64,000 nt of DNA from Methanobrevibacter sp. (lineage in GTDB: Archaea > Methanobacteriota > Methanobacteria > Methanobacteriales > Methanobacteriaceae). How positions within the stretch are numbered: position 1 is the stretch's first letter; every line of letters starts with the position of its first letter. The notes beneath the pieces were generated by a model, which saw only the letters and a program-made list of their open reading frames with translations, had not been told where the DNA came from and ran no database searches. Below are positions 1 to 9,207 of this stretch, piece after piece. A program made the translations under genes and the position numbers. Where the stretch lies: contig JAFRFD010000078.1 in the NCBI GenBank assembly GCA_017434525.1, positions 1-64,000 of the forward strand, given 5' to 3'.

Positions 1-26
1 AATCTACCGTTTCTTATATTATCCAC
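1..26 (-). CDS. 5' end of an unidentified gene, truncated by the window edge
   Basis: On the minus strand a GGTGAT ribosome binding site is followed after four bases by GTG and eight open codons (M-D-N-I-R-N-G-R) running to the window edge. The same GTGAT-plus-four-bases spacing marks several other starts in this window. It would be the next gene after S27ae in the ribosomal operon. Too little is visible to name a product. Confidence 0.35.
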
Positions 27-74
27 AAGAATCACCTTAAAAAATAAAAAAAAGAAAAAAAGATTTGAAAAATC

Positions 75-227
75 TTATTTTTTCATTTCAGTGTATCCAC
101 ATTTACCGCAAGCGAATCTGTCACCATGGTCTGCCATGAATACACCTTCACCACAACGAGGACAAATTGGGTTTTTTCTTTCAATTTTGTCGCCATCTAC
201 TTTGTAAAGATCTGCTTTTCTTACCAT
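75..227 (-). CDS. rps27ae: 30S ribosomal protein S27ae
   Basis: A 50-residue zinc-ribbon ribosomal protein of the small subunit. The translation starts [12 protein letters not shown] and has two Cys pairs, CPRCGEG and CGKCGY, spaced as in archaeal S27ae, so it should bind one zinc. The gene sits 9 bp after rps24e on the same strand, the usual archaeal order S24e-S27ae. A ribosome binding site GGTGAT lies just upstream of the ATG. Length and motifs match the family. Confidence 0.93.
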   Translation of the reverse strand: MVRKADLYKVDGDKIERKNPICPRCGEGVFMADHGDRFACGKCGYTEMKK

Positions 228-236
228 ATAAATCAC

Positions 237-560
237 CTATTCTTCTGCTGCTTCTTCCGCTTCTTCTTCAGGTTCTTCTTCAGGTTCAGCATTTTTAGCT
301 AAAACATGTTCAGCTTCAATGTATTTTAAGTCATCCACAGTGTCATAAACTTTTGCATAACCTAATGCTTTAGGTTCACCGTAGTGTGGTTGTACATTGT
401 CGACTACAATTAAATCTTTTTTAGTATTTAATAAAGCAACTAATTTAGATTTGATATCTAAAACTTTAGGAGTTGCTTCTCCATCATAATCAACATAAAA
501 TTTAATTTCTTTTCTGTTAAACAATTTGTTTTCTTTTTCTTCGATAAATTCGATTTCCAT
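237..560 (-). CDS. rps24e: 30S ribosomal protein S24e
   Basis: Small-subunit ribosomal protein of 107 residues, the normal archaeal size. The conserved core (NRKEIKFYVDYDGEATPK, then VALLNTKKDLIVVDNVQ) is intact. The last 15 or so residues are almost all Glu and Ala, an acidic tail also seen here in S6e, Rrp4 and PsmA. It lies between the dephospho-CoA kinase gene and rps27ae, so it is probably translated from the long operon that begins at L7Ae. Confidence 0.95.
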   Translation of the reverse strand: MEIEFIEEKENKLFNRKEIKFYVDYDGEATPKVLDIKSKLVALLNTKKDLIVVDNVQPHYGEPKALGYAKVYDTVDDLKYIEAEHVLAKNAEPEEEPEEEAEEAAEE

Positions 561-579
561 TATTAAACCTCAATTCAAT

Positions 580-1089
580 TTATTCTTTAATAAATCCATC
601 AATAAGCCTTTGAGCCTTATTTTTAACGTCAGAAACTTTTAAAAGCACCAAACCCTCATTTGGTTGTCCGTATAAAATTGTAGTTTCTGGATTTGCCATG
701 ATGATGCAAGGAAGAACTGCAAGATCTTCTTCCCCCGCTACTTCAATTACATAACATTCGCCGGTGTTAGATAATTCAAGAGCCTGTTCTATGGTTTCCC
801 ATAGATCATCTGTAATACATCCAGCAGGATTGTCTGCCTTTAAAATATGGTCTGCACGTATAACCTCATGAGTATGATTTTTTCTTTGAATTAAATTATC
901 GATTATACCAATATTCGGATATAATTCATGTTCAGTAAGATTTTTGAAAGTTTCATCACCAACAGAAATTAAAAACTTGGAAGATTTGATTTCACCAATT
1001 GCATCTTCAAAGTCAGGATATAATTTACCTAATGGCTTTTTAAGCTCTAAAATTATATCTTTATTTAACTCTGCATCTAATCTTAACAC
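580..1089 (-). CDS. GTP-dependent dephospho-CoA kinase (DUF359 family)
   Basis: A 169-residue protein matching the archaeal DUF359 family, whose members phosphorylate dephospho-CoA with GTP, the last step of coenzyme A synthesis in many archaea that lack bacterial CoaE. Recognisable parts are the N-terminal LKKPLGKLYPD segment, the ISVGDETFKNL stretch, the NHTHEVIRADHI region and VAGEEDLAVLPCI towards the C terminus. It lies 10 bp after spt4, inside the transcription/translation operon, an arrangement also known in other methanogens. The function is assigned from the family; nothing in the gene looks degraded. Confidence 0.85.
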   Translation of the reverse strand: MLRLDAELNKDIILELKKPLGKLYPDFEDAIGEIKSSKFLISVGDETFKNLTEHELYPNIGIIDNLIQRKNHTHEVIRADHILKADNPAGCITDDLWETIEQALELSNTGECYVIEVAGEEDLAVLPCIIMANPETTILYGQPNEGLVLLKVSDVKNKAQRLIDGFIKE

Positions 1090-1099
1090 GAAAAACCCT

Positions 1100-1276
1100 C
1101 TATCTTACTCTTAAACAATATTCTCCTGGAATTTGAATATTCAATTCACGAGCTAATTCAGATTCTTCAGGATCAGTTATAATCAAAAGACCGCTCCAAT
1201 TGTCAGAAGTAGGACTTCCGCAACTAGGGCAATGATCTTTATTTGAAATCATTTTACAAACTGTACATGCTTTCAT
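1100..1276 (-). CDS. spt4: Transcription elongation factor Spt4
   Basis: A 58-residue zinc protein that pairs with Spt5 to increase RNA polymerase processivity. The translation begins [10 protein letters not shown] and has the second Cys pair in HCPSCGS, then the typical [19 protein letters not shown] core. Its ATG overlaps the stop of rpo7 as ATGA (4 bp), the usual rpoE1-rpoE2/spt4 arrangement in archaea, so the two are probably translationally coupled. Confidence 0.93.
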   Translation of the reverse strand: MKACTVCKMISNKDHCPSCGSPTSDNWSGLLIITDPEESELARELNIQIPGEYCLRVR

Positions 1277-1857
1277 TGTTTAGCCTTCCTACTTTTTTCT
1301 TTAGCTTCTTCAATCCATTCAAATCTACCTAAATTGGTTTGTCTCATAGTGAGAGGAATTTTGGAATTCCTGTTATTTTCAATATTATTGGTAGATTCAT
1401 CTTTAATGGATACGCTAACTGCTCTAGCTCTGACTAAGTCACCTTCATCCAAGGTTTTATTAGATTCTTTTGCAAGTAATGCCCCTCTTTTAGCATCATA
1501 ACTAATATAGTCATCAGTAACTTGGGAAACATGTATTAAACCATCCATAGGTCCAATTCTTACAAATGCACCATAATCAACAATATCGATTACTTCACCA
1601 TCAAATATTTCATGCTGTTCTGGTTTGAAGAATATAGCGTCAAAAACAACATTATGGTAAGAAGCTCCGTCACCCATTATGAGTCTGCCTTCGCTAATAT
1701 CATCTATACTGTTAACACATATAAGTAAACCTAGTTTTTTGTCTAAACGACCTTCATACTTTTTATTTAAAGTTTGAATAGCGACTTCTTCAAGAGGATC
1801 TTCAAATCTGTAAGGTGGAATTCTTACTGTATCCTCAATTTTTGTTTTATAATACAA
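1273..1857 (-). CDS. rpo7: RNA polymerase subunit Rpo7 (RpoE', RpoE1)
   Basis: Stalk subunit of the archaeal RNA polymerase, 194 residues. It has the N-terminal RNP-like domain ([13 protein letters not shown]) and a C-terminal S1/OB fold ([20 protein letters not shown], then LIHVSQ) that binds emerging RNA. Rpo7 normally pairs with Rpo4, which is not in this window. It is followed directly by spt4 with a 4 bp overlap and preceded by the PIN-domain gene. Confidence 0.94.
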   Translation of the reverse strand: MYYKTKIEDTVRIPPYRFEDPLEEVAIQTLNKKYEGRLDKKLGLLICVNSIDDISEGRLIMGDGASYHNVVFDAIFFKPEQHEIFDGEVIDIVDYGAFVRIGPMDGLIHVSQVTDDYISYDAKRGALLAKESNKTLDEGDLVRARAVSVSIKDESTNNIENNRNSKIPLTMRQTNLGRFEWIEEAKEKSRKAKQ

Positions 1858-1893
1858 AATAATCCCTCATTTAATTAATAAGTTTAATTAATA

Positions 1894-2286
1894 TTATATT
1901 TTACCTTCAACTGCAATATATTTTTTTTGCCTTAAATAAGCAACTGTTATTCCTTTATCCTTTGCACGATTTTTCAATTCAATATCGTTTGTAGCTAATA
2001 CTTCTGAAACTCTAAGTAACGCATCATCCACAGTTTCATTTTCCAATAATGAAATATCCTTTATTTCAATTTTTGAAGAATTAGCTAATTTTAAGGCCAA
2101 ATTCGCATTTAACCTTGTTTTTCCTTTATTATTTCGTTTCAAACCCTTCAATTCATTGATAACAAAGCTTGGAGTAGTTAATCTATAAGAAGGTAATAAT
2201 TTTTCAAGTTCGCTGATGACATCAACATTGAACTGAAAAGGAACCATAAAAAAATTGGTATCAATTACAACTTCTTTAGAGTCCAT
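1894..2286 (-). CDS. PIN-domain protein, Fcf1/Utp24-like (COG1412 type)
   Basis: A 130-residue PIN-domain protein. The first acidic residue of the nuclease site is in VVIDTNFF (D9), and further acidic positions are in the middle and in ATNDIELKNRAKD. Archaeal genes of this type, next to aIF2-gamma, resemble eukaryotic Fcf1/Utp24, which cut pre-rRNA, and are unlike VapC toxins, which have a partner antitoxin gene. No antitoxin is seen here. The operon setting supports a role in rRNA processing, but catalytic activity is inferred. Confidence 0.8.
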   Translation of the reverse strand: MDSKEVVIDTNFFMVPFQFNVDVISELEKLLPSYRLTTPSFVINELKGLKRNNKGKTRLNANLALKLANSSKIEIKDISLLENETVDDALLRVSEVLATNDIELKNRAKDKGITVAYLRQKKYIAVEGKI

Positions 2287-2296
2287 TATTTGCCCT

Positions 2297-3511
2297 CTAT
2301 TTAATAATACCGTAACCTATTAATCTCCAACGAGCTCCAACTCTACGACTTAAAGCAACCCTATCACCAGGGCTTGCGCAAACCGGTAATTTTAGAGCTA
2401 CATCAACATCATTTTTCTTGGTTGAAGTAACAACACCTATTGTAGTTGTTGTACCACAATTGATCATTAATGGCTCTTTAATTTTAATTGGAGCGACATC
2501 ACGTTCTTCTTTAGTACCTACAACACGATCAAGCAAATTAGCTTCCATACTAAAACTGTCCAATACATCAGGCAATGTACCTTCTTCACCGGCAACAGTA
2601 CCGGATAAAGAATCTGATTTAGTTAAAGATGGATCCAATTTTGTTGCAATACCTACAAGTCCTCCAGGACCTATTTCCTCAACCTGTTTACCATTAGCTT
2701 CAAGACCGATGATTTCGGATTTTAAGGTGAGTCTTTCACCATTATTAGTAGGACCAGGCCTAATTTCAATGGTATCTCCTAATTTAAAGGTACCTTGAAC
2801 TAAGGTTCCACCAATAACTCCTCCTTTAATCTTATCAGCGCCTGAACCAGGTTTGTTAATATCGAATGACCTTGCTACATGCATTAAAGCAGTATCATCA
2901 ATATTTCTTTCCGGAGGTTGAATTTGTTTAAGCATTGCTTCAATTAAGATATCTACATTTGCACCTTGTTGAGCGGATACTGGTATTATCAAAGCATCTT
3001 CAGCACAAGTACCTTTAACAAATTCCTTAATTTCATTATAACTTTCAATAGCTCTTTCTTTTGAAACAATATCAATTTTATTTTGAACTACAATAACATC
3101 CTTAACACCAATTACGTCAAGTGCCATGAGATGTTCTTTAGTTTGTGGTTGTGGACAAGACTCATTTGCAGCAATTACTAACACTGCACCATCCATAATT
3201 GCAGCACCAGATAACATAGTTGCCATAAGAGTTTCGTGACCTGGAGCATCAACAAAAGATACTTTCCTAATTAATTCAGTTTCGCTCCCACAGATTTCAC
3301 AAGTTTCGGAAGTAGTGTAACATTCAGGTTCATCGCATTTTGGACATTTTCTAAATTCAATGTCTGCATAACCTAAACGGATTGAAATACCTCTTTTTGT
3401 TTCTTCACTGTGAGTATCAGTCCATATTCCTGATAATGCTTTAGTAAGAGTAGTCTTACCATGGTCTACGTGACCAACTAAACCTATGTTAACATCTGAC
3501 TGTACGTTCAC
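2297..3511 (-). CDS. eif2g: Translation initiation factor aIF2 subunit gamma
   Basis: GTPase subunit of aIF2, which brings Met-tRNAi to the small ribosomal subunit; 404 residues, normal for archaea. The G1 motif [13 protein letters not shown] lies near the N terminus, followed by a zinc knuckle with four Cys ([10 protein letters not shown]...CEIC), DAPGHE (G3) and NKID (G4). The C-terminal beta-barrel domains are present, ending in [10 protein letters not shown]. It is flanked by rps6e upstream and the PIN gene downstream in the same operon. Confidence 0.96.
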   Translation of the reverse strand: MNVQSDVNIGLVGHVDHGKTTLTKALSGIWTDTHSEETKRGISIRLGYADIEFRKCPKCDEPECYTTSETCEICGSETELIRKVSFVDAPGHETLMATMLSGAAIMDGAVLVIAANESCPQPQTKEHLMALDVIGVKDVIVVQNKIDIVSKERAIESYNEIKEFVKGTCAEDALIIPVSAQQGANVDILIEAMLKQIQPPERNIDDTALMHVARSFDINKPGSGADKIKGGVIGGTLVQGTFKLGDTIEIRPGPTNNGERLTLKSEIIGLEANGKQVEEIGPGGLVGIATKLDPSLTKSDSLSGTVAGEEGTLPDVLDSFSMEANLLDRVVGTKEERDVAPIKIKEPLMINCGTTTTIGVVTSTKKNDVDVALKLPVCASPGDRVALSRRVGARWRLIGYGIIK

Positions 3512-3574
3512 AGATAACCACCTTTTTTAATAATTTTAATTCAACTTAAAAGTAAAATAAGAAAAATAGTTAAA

Positions 3575-3958
3575 CTATTCTTCCTCTTCTTCATCAGCAC
3601 CAAGAATATCAGCTATTGGTTTGCTTCCAGCTTTAGTAACTATAGTGTTGATTTGTACAATATCTTCAGCAATAGTGTTTCCTCTTACGGTTTTTCTTCT
3701 TTTAACACCATCTGCTTTAGGATGATAACCGATACCACCAGTTAATAAACTTTTGATTCTTCTGGTACCTGAAACATCTTTTTTCATAGTAAAACCGTTT
3801 TTGTCACTACCACCAGTAATTTTTAAAGTGTAACCGTCTAAACCAACAAGCCCTCCATCAAATTCGTCACCGATGACTAATCCGTTGAAAGCTTTAGTTT
3901 CATCGACTTCAACTTGATAGGATTCAGCTTTTTGAGACACAACTACTTTGAATGCCAT
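3575..3958 (-). CDS. rps6e: 30S ribosomal protein S6e
   Basis: A 127-residue small-subunit protein with the family signature region GFTMKKDVSGTRRIKSLLTGG and the basic GVKRRKTVRGN segment. It ends in a short acidic tail (GADEEEEE). The ATG has GGAGG about 7 bases upstream (plus-strand cctcc at 3965-3969). Gene order infB-rps6e-eif2g is common in Methanobacteriales. Confidence 0.95.
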   Translation of the reverse strand: MAFKVVVSQKAESYQVEVDETKAFNGLVIGDEFDGGLVGLDGYTLKITGGSDKNGFTMKKDVSGTRRIKSLLTGGIGYHPKADGVKRRKTVRGNTIAEDIVQINTIVTKAGSKPIADILGADEEEEE

Positions 3959-3994
3959 GGTATTCCTCCTTAATTTTTTATAACCCTTAATTTA

Positions 3995-5785
3995 TTATTC
4001 AAAAAGACCAAATTTACCCCAATCTGGATCCTGATTACGTTTAATCTCTAAAAATTCATATAAAGTTTCATATTCATCTTCAGTTAACTTATCTTTAAAT
4101 TCTCTTTCAATGAACTTATAATGTTTTTCAGGGATATCGACATACAATTCATCCCCTTCATCGAAATGCTTTCCAACTACGGCATCCTTAATTGCCATAG
4201 CAACCCTTTGACCTCTGGAAATATCCGGTAAAGTTTCACCTTTGTCTTCCATACTAGCTATTACACCAACATATTCGCCATTCTTATTGATTAAAGTTTG
4301 GCCTTGCTTAATTGTACCGCTAATGGATTCGATTCCAATGATAGCAGGTTTGCTTTGACGGAAAACAAGTTTTGGTAAAGCCATGAATTTAGCAGGTTTA
4401 ATAATGGCATTGTAAAATGCTTTCTTCTTAGCTTTTTCCATTTCATCAATCCAGGTTTCATAATCTTCGATGATTTGATAGATTACATCCCCTTTAAAAA
4501 GCTTAATATCAGAATTGTTAAGATCTTCTAAAGAGTTAGGATGAACATCGACATTGAATGCTATGATAGCGCCGTGTGCATCATTTTCATTTAAAGCAAT
4601 AGATGAATTAATGATATCTCTACGATTAACATCACCAATGTTTGCTTCGCGAATAGGAATTTCCAATTCCCTTAATAATTTAACGATAGCTTCAAGGGAA
4701 CCTAAGGTATCAGCTTTAACTAAAACACCTTCATCCTCTGTGCTGATGGTAATATCTTCAATCTCTTTCAATATTTCCTCTTCAACATTTTCGTTGTCGC
4801 TTAAAACCCTAAGTGGTGAACCTGAAACAACATCATCTAAATTAGGAGCCGCAATCTTTATACCTGCAGCCGCTACAACTTCATCGAACTTTTGGAATTT
4901 CTTTTTAGAATCCCTCATCTCTTCCAATGGAAGCGGTCTTAAAATAGATCTGATTTTGGTTGTTAATACTTCATTTGAAGAAGTCATTAAAGCTATTTCA
5001 TCATTAGTTCGTAAAACACCATCATAAATAATACTATCAATAGTTAGACCTAATCCTATTTCTTCTTTGATTTCTAGAACAGTACCTTTAGCAGGAGCAT
5101 CTTCATTGATTTCAAGCTGTTCGGTTAAATATTCTTGAGCAAGCCCTAAAAGCATTGCCAATACTTCAATAATTCCTTCACCGGACTTAGCGCTGATAGG
5201 AATAATGGTAATCTGTGAAGCGAAATTAGTTACTCTGTCGAATCTTTCAGATTGGAAACCTTCCTTGTAAAGCTCGCCAACAAGTTCATAAACTTTGGTG
5301 TCCAATTCTTGCTGTACACTTGGAGCCTGTTGTGAAAAAGATTCCTTAAAAGAAGCGCCTTCATGTGTTTCCCAACCAAAAATCATGTCGATTTTGTTTG
5401 CAACAACAATGAAAGGAGTTTTATACATTTTTAAAATGTTGATTGCTTCATATGTTTGTGGTTTAAAACCTTCATTAATATCAAGAATTAAAACAGCTAA
5501 ATCCGCTAATGCTCCACCACGTTTTCTTAAACTGGTGAATGCAGCATGTCCAGGAGTATCGATAAAGAACAGTCCAGGAATTAAATCTTTGATAGTTAAT
5601 CTTGAGATAAAATTTCCACAGATTTCTTCAATAGTATCGTTTGGGATTTCAGTAGCACCAATGTGTTGGGTAATACCTCCAGCTTCCCTATCAGCTATTG
5701 TACTACCTCTAATATAATCTAACAAAGTTGTTTTACCATGGTCTACATGACCTAAAACGGATACAATCGGGGATCTGATTTTCAT
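3995..5785 (-). CDS. infB: Translation initiation factor aIF5B (IF-2 type)
   Basis: A 596-residue GTPase that promotes subunit joining, the archaeal orthologue of eIF5B. The start [20 protein letters not shown] places the G1 motif at about residues 12-21; DTPGHAAF (G3) and NKIDMI (G4) follow. Domains II-IV come after, with the family-typical [10 protein letters not shown] region at about residue 350. No intein interrupts the G domain, although inteins occur in this gene in some archaea. Short, lacking the long N-terminal extension of eukaryotic eIF5B. Confidence 0.95.
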   Translation of the reverse strand: MKIRSPIVSVLGHVDHGKTTLLDYIRGSTIADREAGGITQHIGATEIPNDTIEEICGNFISRLTIKDLIPGLFFIDTPGHAAFTSLRKRGGALADLAVLILDINEGFKPQTYEAINILKMYKTPFIVVANKIDMIFGWETHEGASFKESFSQQAPSVQQELDTKVYELVGELYKEGFQSERFDRVTNFASQITIIPISAKSGEGIIEVLAMLLGLAQEYLTEQLEINEDAPAKGTVLEIKEEIGLGLTIDSIIYDGVLRTNDEIALMTSSNEVLTTKIRSILRPLPLEEMRDSKKKFQKFDEVVAAAGIKIAAPNLDDVVSGSPLRVLSDNENVEEEILKEIEDITISTEDEGVLVKADTLGSLEAIVKLLRELEIPIREANIGDVNRRDIINSSIALNENDAHGAIIAFNVDVHPNSLEDLNNSDIKLFKGDVIYQIIEDYETWIDEMEKAKKKAFYNAIIKPAKFMALPKLVFRQSKPAIIGIESISGTIKQGQTLINKNGEYVGVIASMEDKGETLPDISRGQRVAMAIKDAVVGKHFDEGDELYVDIPEKHYKFIEREFKDKLTEDEYETLYEFLEIKRNQDPDWGKFGLFE

Positions 5786-5823
5786 AGTATCTTTTTTATT
5801 ATAATAAATTTCTAAATCTAAAT

Positions 5824-6276
5824 TTATTCGTAAATTAAATCATTGTCAACGATTTTGTAATCGCAAATTTCATCTTCATTAAAGAAAAGAGCAATTTCTC
5901 TTTCTGCAGATTCAGGAGCATCTGAAGCATGAATAATGTTTCTACCGGTATCCATACCAAAGTCTCCTCTAATAGTTCCAAGATCTGCTTCTAAAGGATT
6001 TGTTGCACCAACTAATTTCCTAATAGTAGTAATAGCTTCTTCTCCTTCAATTACCATAGCTAATGATGGGGATGAAGTGATGTATTCTACTAAACTTGGG
6101 AAAAATGGTTTTTCAGCATGTTCTCCATAATGAGTTTTTGCTAAATCTTCATCAATGTGAATTAATTTACAAGCCACGATTTGAAGACCTTTTTCTTCAA
6201 AACGGGATAATATTTTACCCATAAGACGTCTTTGAACAGCGTCTGGTTTCATCATTACAAAACTTTTTTGAATCAT
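5824..6276 (-). CDS. ndk: Nucleoside diphosphate kinase
   Basis: Transfers the gamma phosphate of ATP to other NDPs. The 150-residue protein has [13 protein letters not shown] near the N terminus and the active-site histidine in [13 protein letters not shown] (H116). Its start codon overlaps the rpl24e stop as ATGA, so it is likely coupled to that gene. Length and all catalytic segments are normal. Confidence 0.96.
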   Translation of the reverse strand: MIQKSFVMMKPDAVQRRLMGKILSRFEEKGLQIVACKLIHIDEDLAKTHYGEHAEKPFFPSLVEYITSSPSLAMVIEGEEAITTIRKLVGATNPLEADLGTIRGDFGMDTGRNIIHASDAPESAEREIALFFNEDEICDYKIVDNDLIYE

Positions 6277-6434
6277 TCTTTAACCCATTTAACTTTTCTT
6301 GGAACTCTTCCGAGTTTAATCATATTTTTTTCACATTTACTACTGCAAAAGAAATATATTGATCCATCTTTTTTGACGTACATTTTTCCTGTACCTTCTT
6401 CAATTTCTTTTTTACAGAATGAACAAGTTCTCAT
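6273..6434 (-). CDS. rpl24e: 50S ribosomal protein L24e
   Basis: A 53-residue zinc protein of the large subunit. The sequence has the four Cys ligands CSFC and CSSKC, then [14 protein letters not shown]. It overlaps ndk by 4 bp and lies 14 bp after rps28e, the common archaeal order L7Ae-S28e-L24e-Ndk. Confidence 0.94.
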   Translation of the reverse strand: MRTCSFCKKEIEEGTGKMYVKKDGSIYFFCSSKCEKNMIKLGRVPRKVKWVKE

Positions 6435-6448
6435 GTTGTTACACCTTC

Positions 6449-6655
6449 TTATGGAGTCTTAATTTCCTTAGCTTCTCTAATTGTATCAAGTAACATTAAA
6501 ATGTCGCCTTCTCTTACAGGTCCCATAATGTTTCTTGTTAAAATTCTTCCTTTGTCTCTACCATCGAGGATTCTGCATTTAATTTGCATTACCTCACCAG
6601 TCATACCAGTTCTTTTTAAAACTTCAATGACTTCAGCAGGAGTTCCTTCTTCCAT
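6449..6655 (-). CDS. rps28e: 30S ribosomal protein S28e
   Basis: A 68-residue small-subunit protein; the translation from the chosen start is [20 protein letters not shown] and continues through [17 protein letters not shown]. An in-frame ATG seven codons upstream exists, but it has no ribosome binding site, while the chosen ATG has GGTGAT just before it and gives the normal family length. It is the second gene of the L7Ae operon. Confidence 0.93.
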   Translation of the reverse strand: MEEGTPAEVIEVLKRTGMTGEVMQIKCRILDGRDKGRILTRNIMGPVREGDILMLLDTIREAKEIKTP

Positions 6656-6689
6656 GTTATCACCGTAAAAATCCATTAAAAGAATTTAT

Positions 6690-7058
6690 CTATTCTTTTA
6701 ATTCTGCAACTTTTTCTACGATTTCAGCAACAGCAGCTTCAGCATCACCAGCGTCTACAATACATGCAGATGCAGTACCAACGGTTAATCCAGCAGCTCC
6801 ACCAACTTGTTCTTTGGTAGGTAAGTATACGTAAGGAATTTCTTTTTCATCAGCTAATACTGGAATGTGTGCAACAATTTCAGCAGGATCTACGTCTTCT
6901 GCGATAACAACTAATGCTGCATCTCCTCTTTCGATGAATTTGGTTACTTCGTTAGTACCTTTTGCTACTTTACCGGTAGCTTGTGCGGTTTCTAATGCTT
7001 CTTCAGCTTGTTTAGCTAATTCTTCAGGTGTGTCAAATTTTACATAAATGTTTGCCAT
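6690..7058 (-). CDS. rpl7ae: 50S ribosomal protein L7Ae
   Basis: A 122-residue kink-turn RNA-binding protein. In archaea it is part of the 50S subunit, of box C/D and H/ACA RNPs and often of RNase P. The hallmark GTNEVTKFIERGDAALVVIAEDVDP is intact. The start at MANIYVKF is chosen because AAAGGAGGT lies seven bases upstream; an in-frame ATG seven codons earlier lies upstream of that site. It is the first gene of the operon and is preceded by a structured leader. Confidence 0.95.
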   Translation of the reverse strand: MANIYVKFDTPEELAKQAEEALETAQATGKVAKGTNEVTKFIERGDAALVVIAEDVDPAEIVAHIPVLADEKEIPYVYLPTKEQVGGAAGLTVGTASACIVDAGDAEAAVAEIVEKVAELKE

Positions 7059-7077
7059 AAAATATACCTCCTTTTTC

Positions 7078-7104
7078 ATCTGGCTATGCCATCCATCGGC
7101 AGAT
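7078..7104 (-). promoter_or_regulatory. Structured leader upstream of rpl7ae
   Basis: On the minus strand AUCUG and CAGAU form a 5 bp stem enclosing a G+C-rich segment that stands out in an otherwise A+T leader; it lies 6 bases before the GGAGGT site of rpl7ae. A competing fold pairs UGGC with GCCA around AUA, flanked by GA on both sides and by AUG on the 5' side, which resembles a kink-turn except that the outer stem would have only about two pairs. Autoregulation by L7Ae binding its own leader is known in other archaea; here it is inferred. Confidence 0.35.
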
Positions 7105-7137
7105 ATTATAATTCTTTTGAATCATAATATAATGTAA

Positions 7138-7152
7138 TTATATATAGTTATA
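7138..7152 (-). promoter_or_regulatory. Probable TATA box of the L7Ae ribosomal operon
   Basis: Minus-strand AACTATATATAAT lies about 80 bases before the L7Ae start. A start site about 25 bases downstream would give a leader of roughly 55-60 bases that contains the hairpin at 7078-7104. Other A+T-rich boxes lie nearby, so the exact box is uncertain. Confidence 0.4.
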
Positions 7153-7465
7153 TTATTTTTTAACTATAGAAATTACTCAAATTATTCAATAAAAGAATAA
7201 TTTAATATAGTTTTTAATAATACTAATTCTTGAATAATTCATATATCACTAAATATAATCCCGAGAAAAAAATAAGAGGGATTAGACTTTCAATACAAAT
7301 ACTTCTGAATTTCATATAATTTTTAGCAAAACTAAAAATAAAAATTTAGTAATTAATGAAATAATTCTAGAGAACTAGACAATAATAAATAGGTCAGTAT
7401 AGTATATAAATGTTTGTAAAAATAAGCCAAAATAAGTAATAAAATAAACAAAATTAGAAATATAA
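7153..7465. other. A+T-rich intergenic region without a recognisable gene
   Basis: This stretch separates the ribosomal operon promoter from the histone terminator. It has no open frame of note on either strand. A TATATAAA box at about 7400 (GTATATAAATG) has no gene downstream on either strand, so a short untranslated transcript cannot be excluded. Confidence 0.4.
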
Positions 7466-7499
7466 AAAGTGTAAAAGAGATAGTAAAAAATTACTATCT
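7466..7499 (-). terminator. Putative terminator of the histone gene
   Basis: A perfect 9 bp inverted repeat, AGATAGTAA / TTACTATCT with a 4-base loop, at 7478-7499 lies 16 bases beyond the histone stop. It is followed on the minus strand by a T-rich run (CTTTTACACTTTTTATA). Confidence 0.5.
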
Positions 7500-7515
7500 A
7501 CATCAACTAGAAAAT

Positions 7516-7716
7516 CTATTTGATTGCTAATTTGATGTCTTCTGCTTTTACAGTTTTTCTACCAGCGTGGCGAGCAAATCCTACAGCTTTTGCTGCAATT
7601 TCATTACCGCAGTCTTCGATAGCTTCGGTTAATGCGATTTTTGCATCATCACTTACTCTTTGTGCACCAGCATTTTTTAAGATTCTGCCTACAGGTGCGA
7701 TTGGTAATTCACTCAT
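7516..7716 (-). CDS. Archaeal histone (HMf/HMt family)
   Basis: A 66-residue histone-fold protein, about the size of HMfB. Recognisable are [20 protein letters not shown] at the N terminus, [25 protein letters not shown] in helices 2-3, and the C-terminal [10 protein letters not shown]. It dimerises and wraps DNA. It is monocistronic, with its own promoter region (see 7751-7825) and a terminator hairpin. ATGAGGTGAAATAATG gives a GAGGTGA ribosome binding site. Confidence 0.95.
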   Translation of the reverse strand: MSELPIAPVGRILKNAGAQRVSDDAKIALTEAIEDCGNEIAAKAVGFARHAGRKTVKAEDIKLAIK

Positions 7717-7750
7717 TATTTCACCTCATTATTTTGTTAATAATTAATTT

Positions 7751-7825
7751 TAATTTGCTTATATATAAATATATTGGTTTAATAGTGTTGATTTCAAAAG
7801 ATTTCAACACTAAAAAGCAAATTAT
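7751..7825 (-). promoter_or_regulatory. Histone promoter with two nested inverted repeats
   Basis: The outer arms TAATTTGCTT (7751-7760) and AAGCAAATTA (7816-7825) are perfectly complementary. The inner arms TAGTGTTGA (7783-7791) and TCAACACTA (7804-7812) are also perfect. The likely TATA box of the minus-strand histone gene (ATATATTTATATATAAG, about 7760-7774) lies between the outer left arm and the inner repeat. The inner repeat is immediately upstream of the TATA box, so it may be an operator; the protein that would bind is unknown. Confidence 0.45.
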
Positions 7826-7969
7826 AATAACCTAAAAAGTGCATCTATTATCTTTGGAAATGTTTTTCATACGATAGTTTAAACAAAAAAAGTGTAAGTT
7901 TCATTGGAAAAAATTAAAATTAAAAGCAAAAACAGAAATAAAAAGTAAAATATGAATAAATTTAAAATA

Positions 7970-9166
7970 TTATTTATTCATTAAAATCTTTCTTAAGGTA
8001 TCAATATCCGCATCGACCTGTGTAGGTTGAGTGCAAGCATCGATAGCTGTGTTAGGATCTTTAAGCAAGTGTCCTGTAACAACACAGGTAATTGTTTCAC
8101 CCTTGTCGATTACACCTTCAGCCACAAGTTTTTTAAGACCTGCAATGGAAGCTGCAGAAGCAGGTTCAACACCGATACCTTCTGTTCTTGCAAGCAACTT
8201 CTGTGCATCAAGAATTTCTTCATCAGTTACTGTTTCGGAATAACCGTTTGAATCATAAATTGCATTCAATGCTTTAATGTCACTTACAGGAGCTCCAATA
8301 CGAATTGCGGTAGCGATGGTTTCCGGATTTTCAACAGGCACTACTCTTTTATCTCCTTTTTTAAATGCGTTGGTGACTGGACATGCTCCTTCAGCTTGAA
8401 TACCAGTCATCATTGGTAAATCCTTAATGAATCCAGCATCATAGAACTCTTTAACACCTTTCCAGATAGCTGAAATGTTTCCTGCATTACCAACAGGCAA
8501 AATGATTCTGTCAGGAGACTGCCAACCTAAATCACGGACAATTTCATAACCGATTGTTTTTTGTCCTTCCAGCCTGTATGGGTTGATTGAATTCAATAAA
8601 TAAAGATGTTTTTCCAATGCAAGTGCGGTCATTGCCTCTAAAGCCTCATCAAAGTTTCCGTTAATTGACATTACTTCAGCACCATGGAACATTGCTTGAG
8701 CCAGTTTACCTAAGGCAACTTTACCTGAAGGTAAAAATACAATACATCTCAATCCTGCACGGGCCGCATAAGCAGACAGTGATGCGGAAGTGTTACCGGT
8801 AGAAGCGCAACCTACTGTGTCAACTCCCAATTCCATAGCTTTGGTCATTCCGACTGTCATACCCCTGTCCTTAAAACTGCCGGTAGGGTTGGAACCTTCT
8901 ACTTTAACGTATAGATTTACTCCCAGTTCTTCACCCAACTTATCACATTTGCAGAATGGAGTTCCACCTTCATCAAGGGAAACAATCTTTTCCTCATTGA
9001 CGGGAATACATTCTTTAAATTTCCATAAATTATCTCTTCTTCCGTCAAATATATCTTTAGAAACATCAATTTCGTTAACGAGTTCAAGTACAGATCCACA
9101 TTTTTCACATGTGTAGATTACTTCATCGTCATCATATTCTTGTCCACATGAAACACATCTTATCAT
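7970..9166 (-). CDS. thrC: Threonine synthase
   Basis: PLP enzyme that converts O-phosphohomoserine to threonine; 398 residues. An N-terminal zinc-ribbon-like segment has two Cys pairs (CVSC at residue 4 and CEKC at 20). The PLP lysine is K99 in NPTGSFKDRG. The phosphate-binding loop is PVGNAGNISAIWKG. The N-terminal ribbon is typical of the archaeal/class II form. The gene appears to be transcribed alone; the SpoIIM-like gene begins upstream on the same strand 41 bp away. Confidence 0.93.
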   Translation of the reverse strand: MIRCVSCGQEYDDDEVIYTCEKCGSVLELVNEIDVSKDIFDGRRDNLWKFKECIPVNEEKIVSLDEGGTPFCKCDKLGEELGVNLYVKVEGSNPTGSFKDRGMTVGMTKAMELGVDTVGCASTGNTSASLSAYAARAGLRCIVFLPSGKVALGKLAQAMFHGAEVMSINGNFDEALEAMTALALEKHLYLLNSINPYRLEGQKTIGYEIVRDLGWQSPDRIILPVGNAGNISAIWKGVKEFYDAGFIKDLPMMTGIQAEGACPVTNAFKKGDKRVVPVENPETIATAIRIGAPVSDIKALNAIYDSNGYSETVTDEEILDAQKLLARTEGIGVEPASAASIAGLKKLVAEGVIDKGETITCVVTGHLLKDPNTAIDACTQPTQVDADIDTLRKILMNK

Positions 9167-9207
9167 AAAATCACACTATTATTTATTTTAATTATATGTA
9201 TAAAAGT

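Noticed and set aside
1894..2286. VapC toxin of a toxin-antitoxin pair
   Set aside because: No antitoxin gene beside it; it lies in the translation operon and resembles Fcf1-like PIN proteins.
2418..2798. Plus-strand frame opposite eif2g
   Set aside because: Shadow of a strongly supported gene on the other strand; no start signal and no family likeness. The same applies to the long antisense frames opposite infB, ndk, ths and sucD.
6656..6676. Upstream ATG start for rps28e
   Set aside because: No ribosome binding site, while the ATG at 6655 has GGTGAT and gives the normal protein length.
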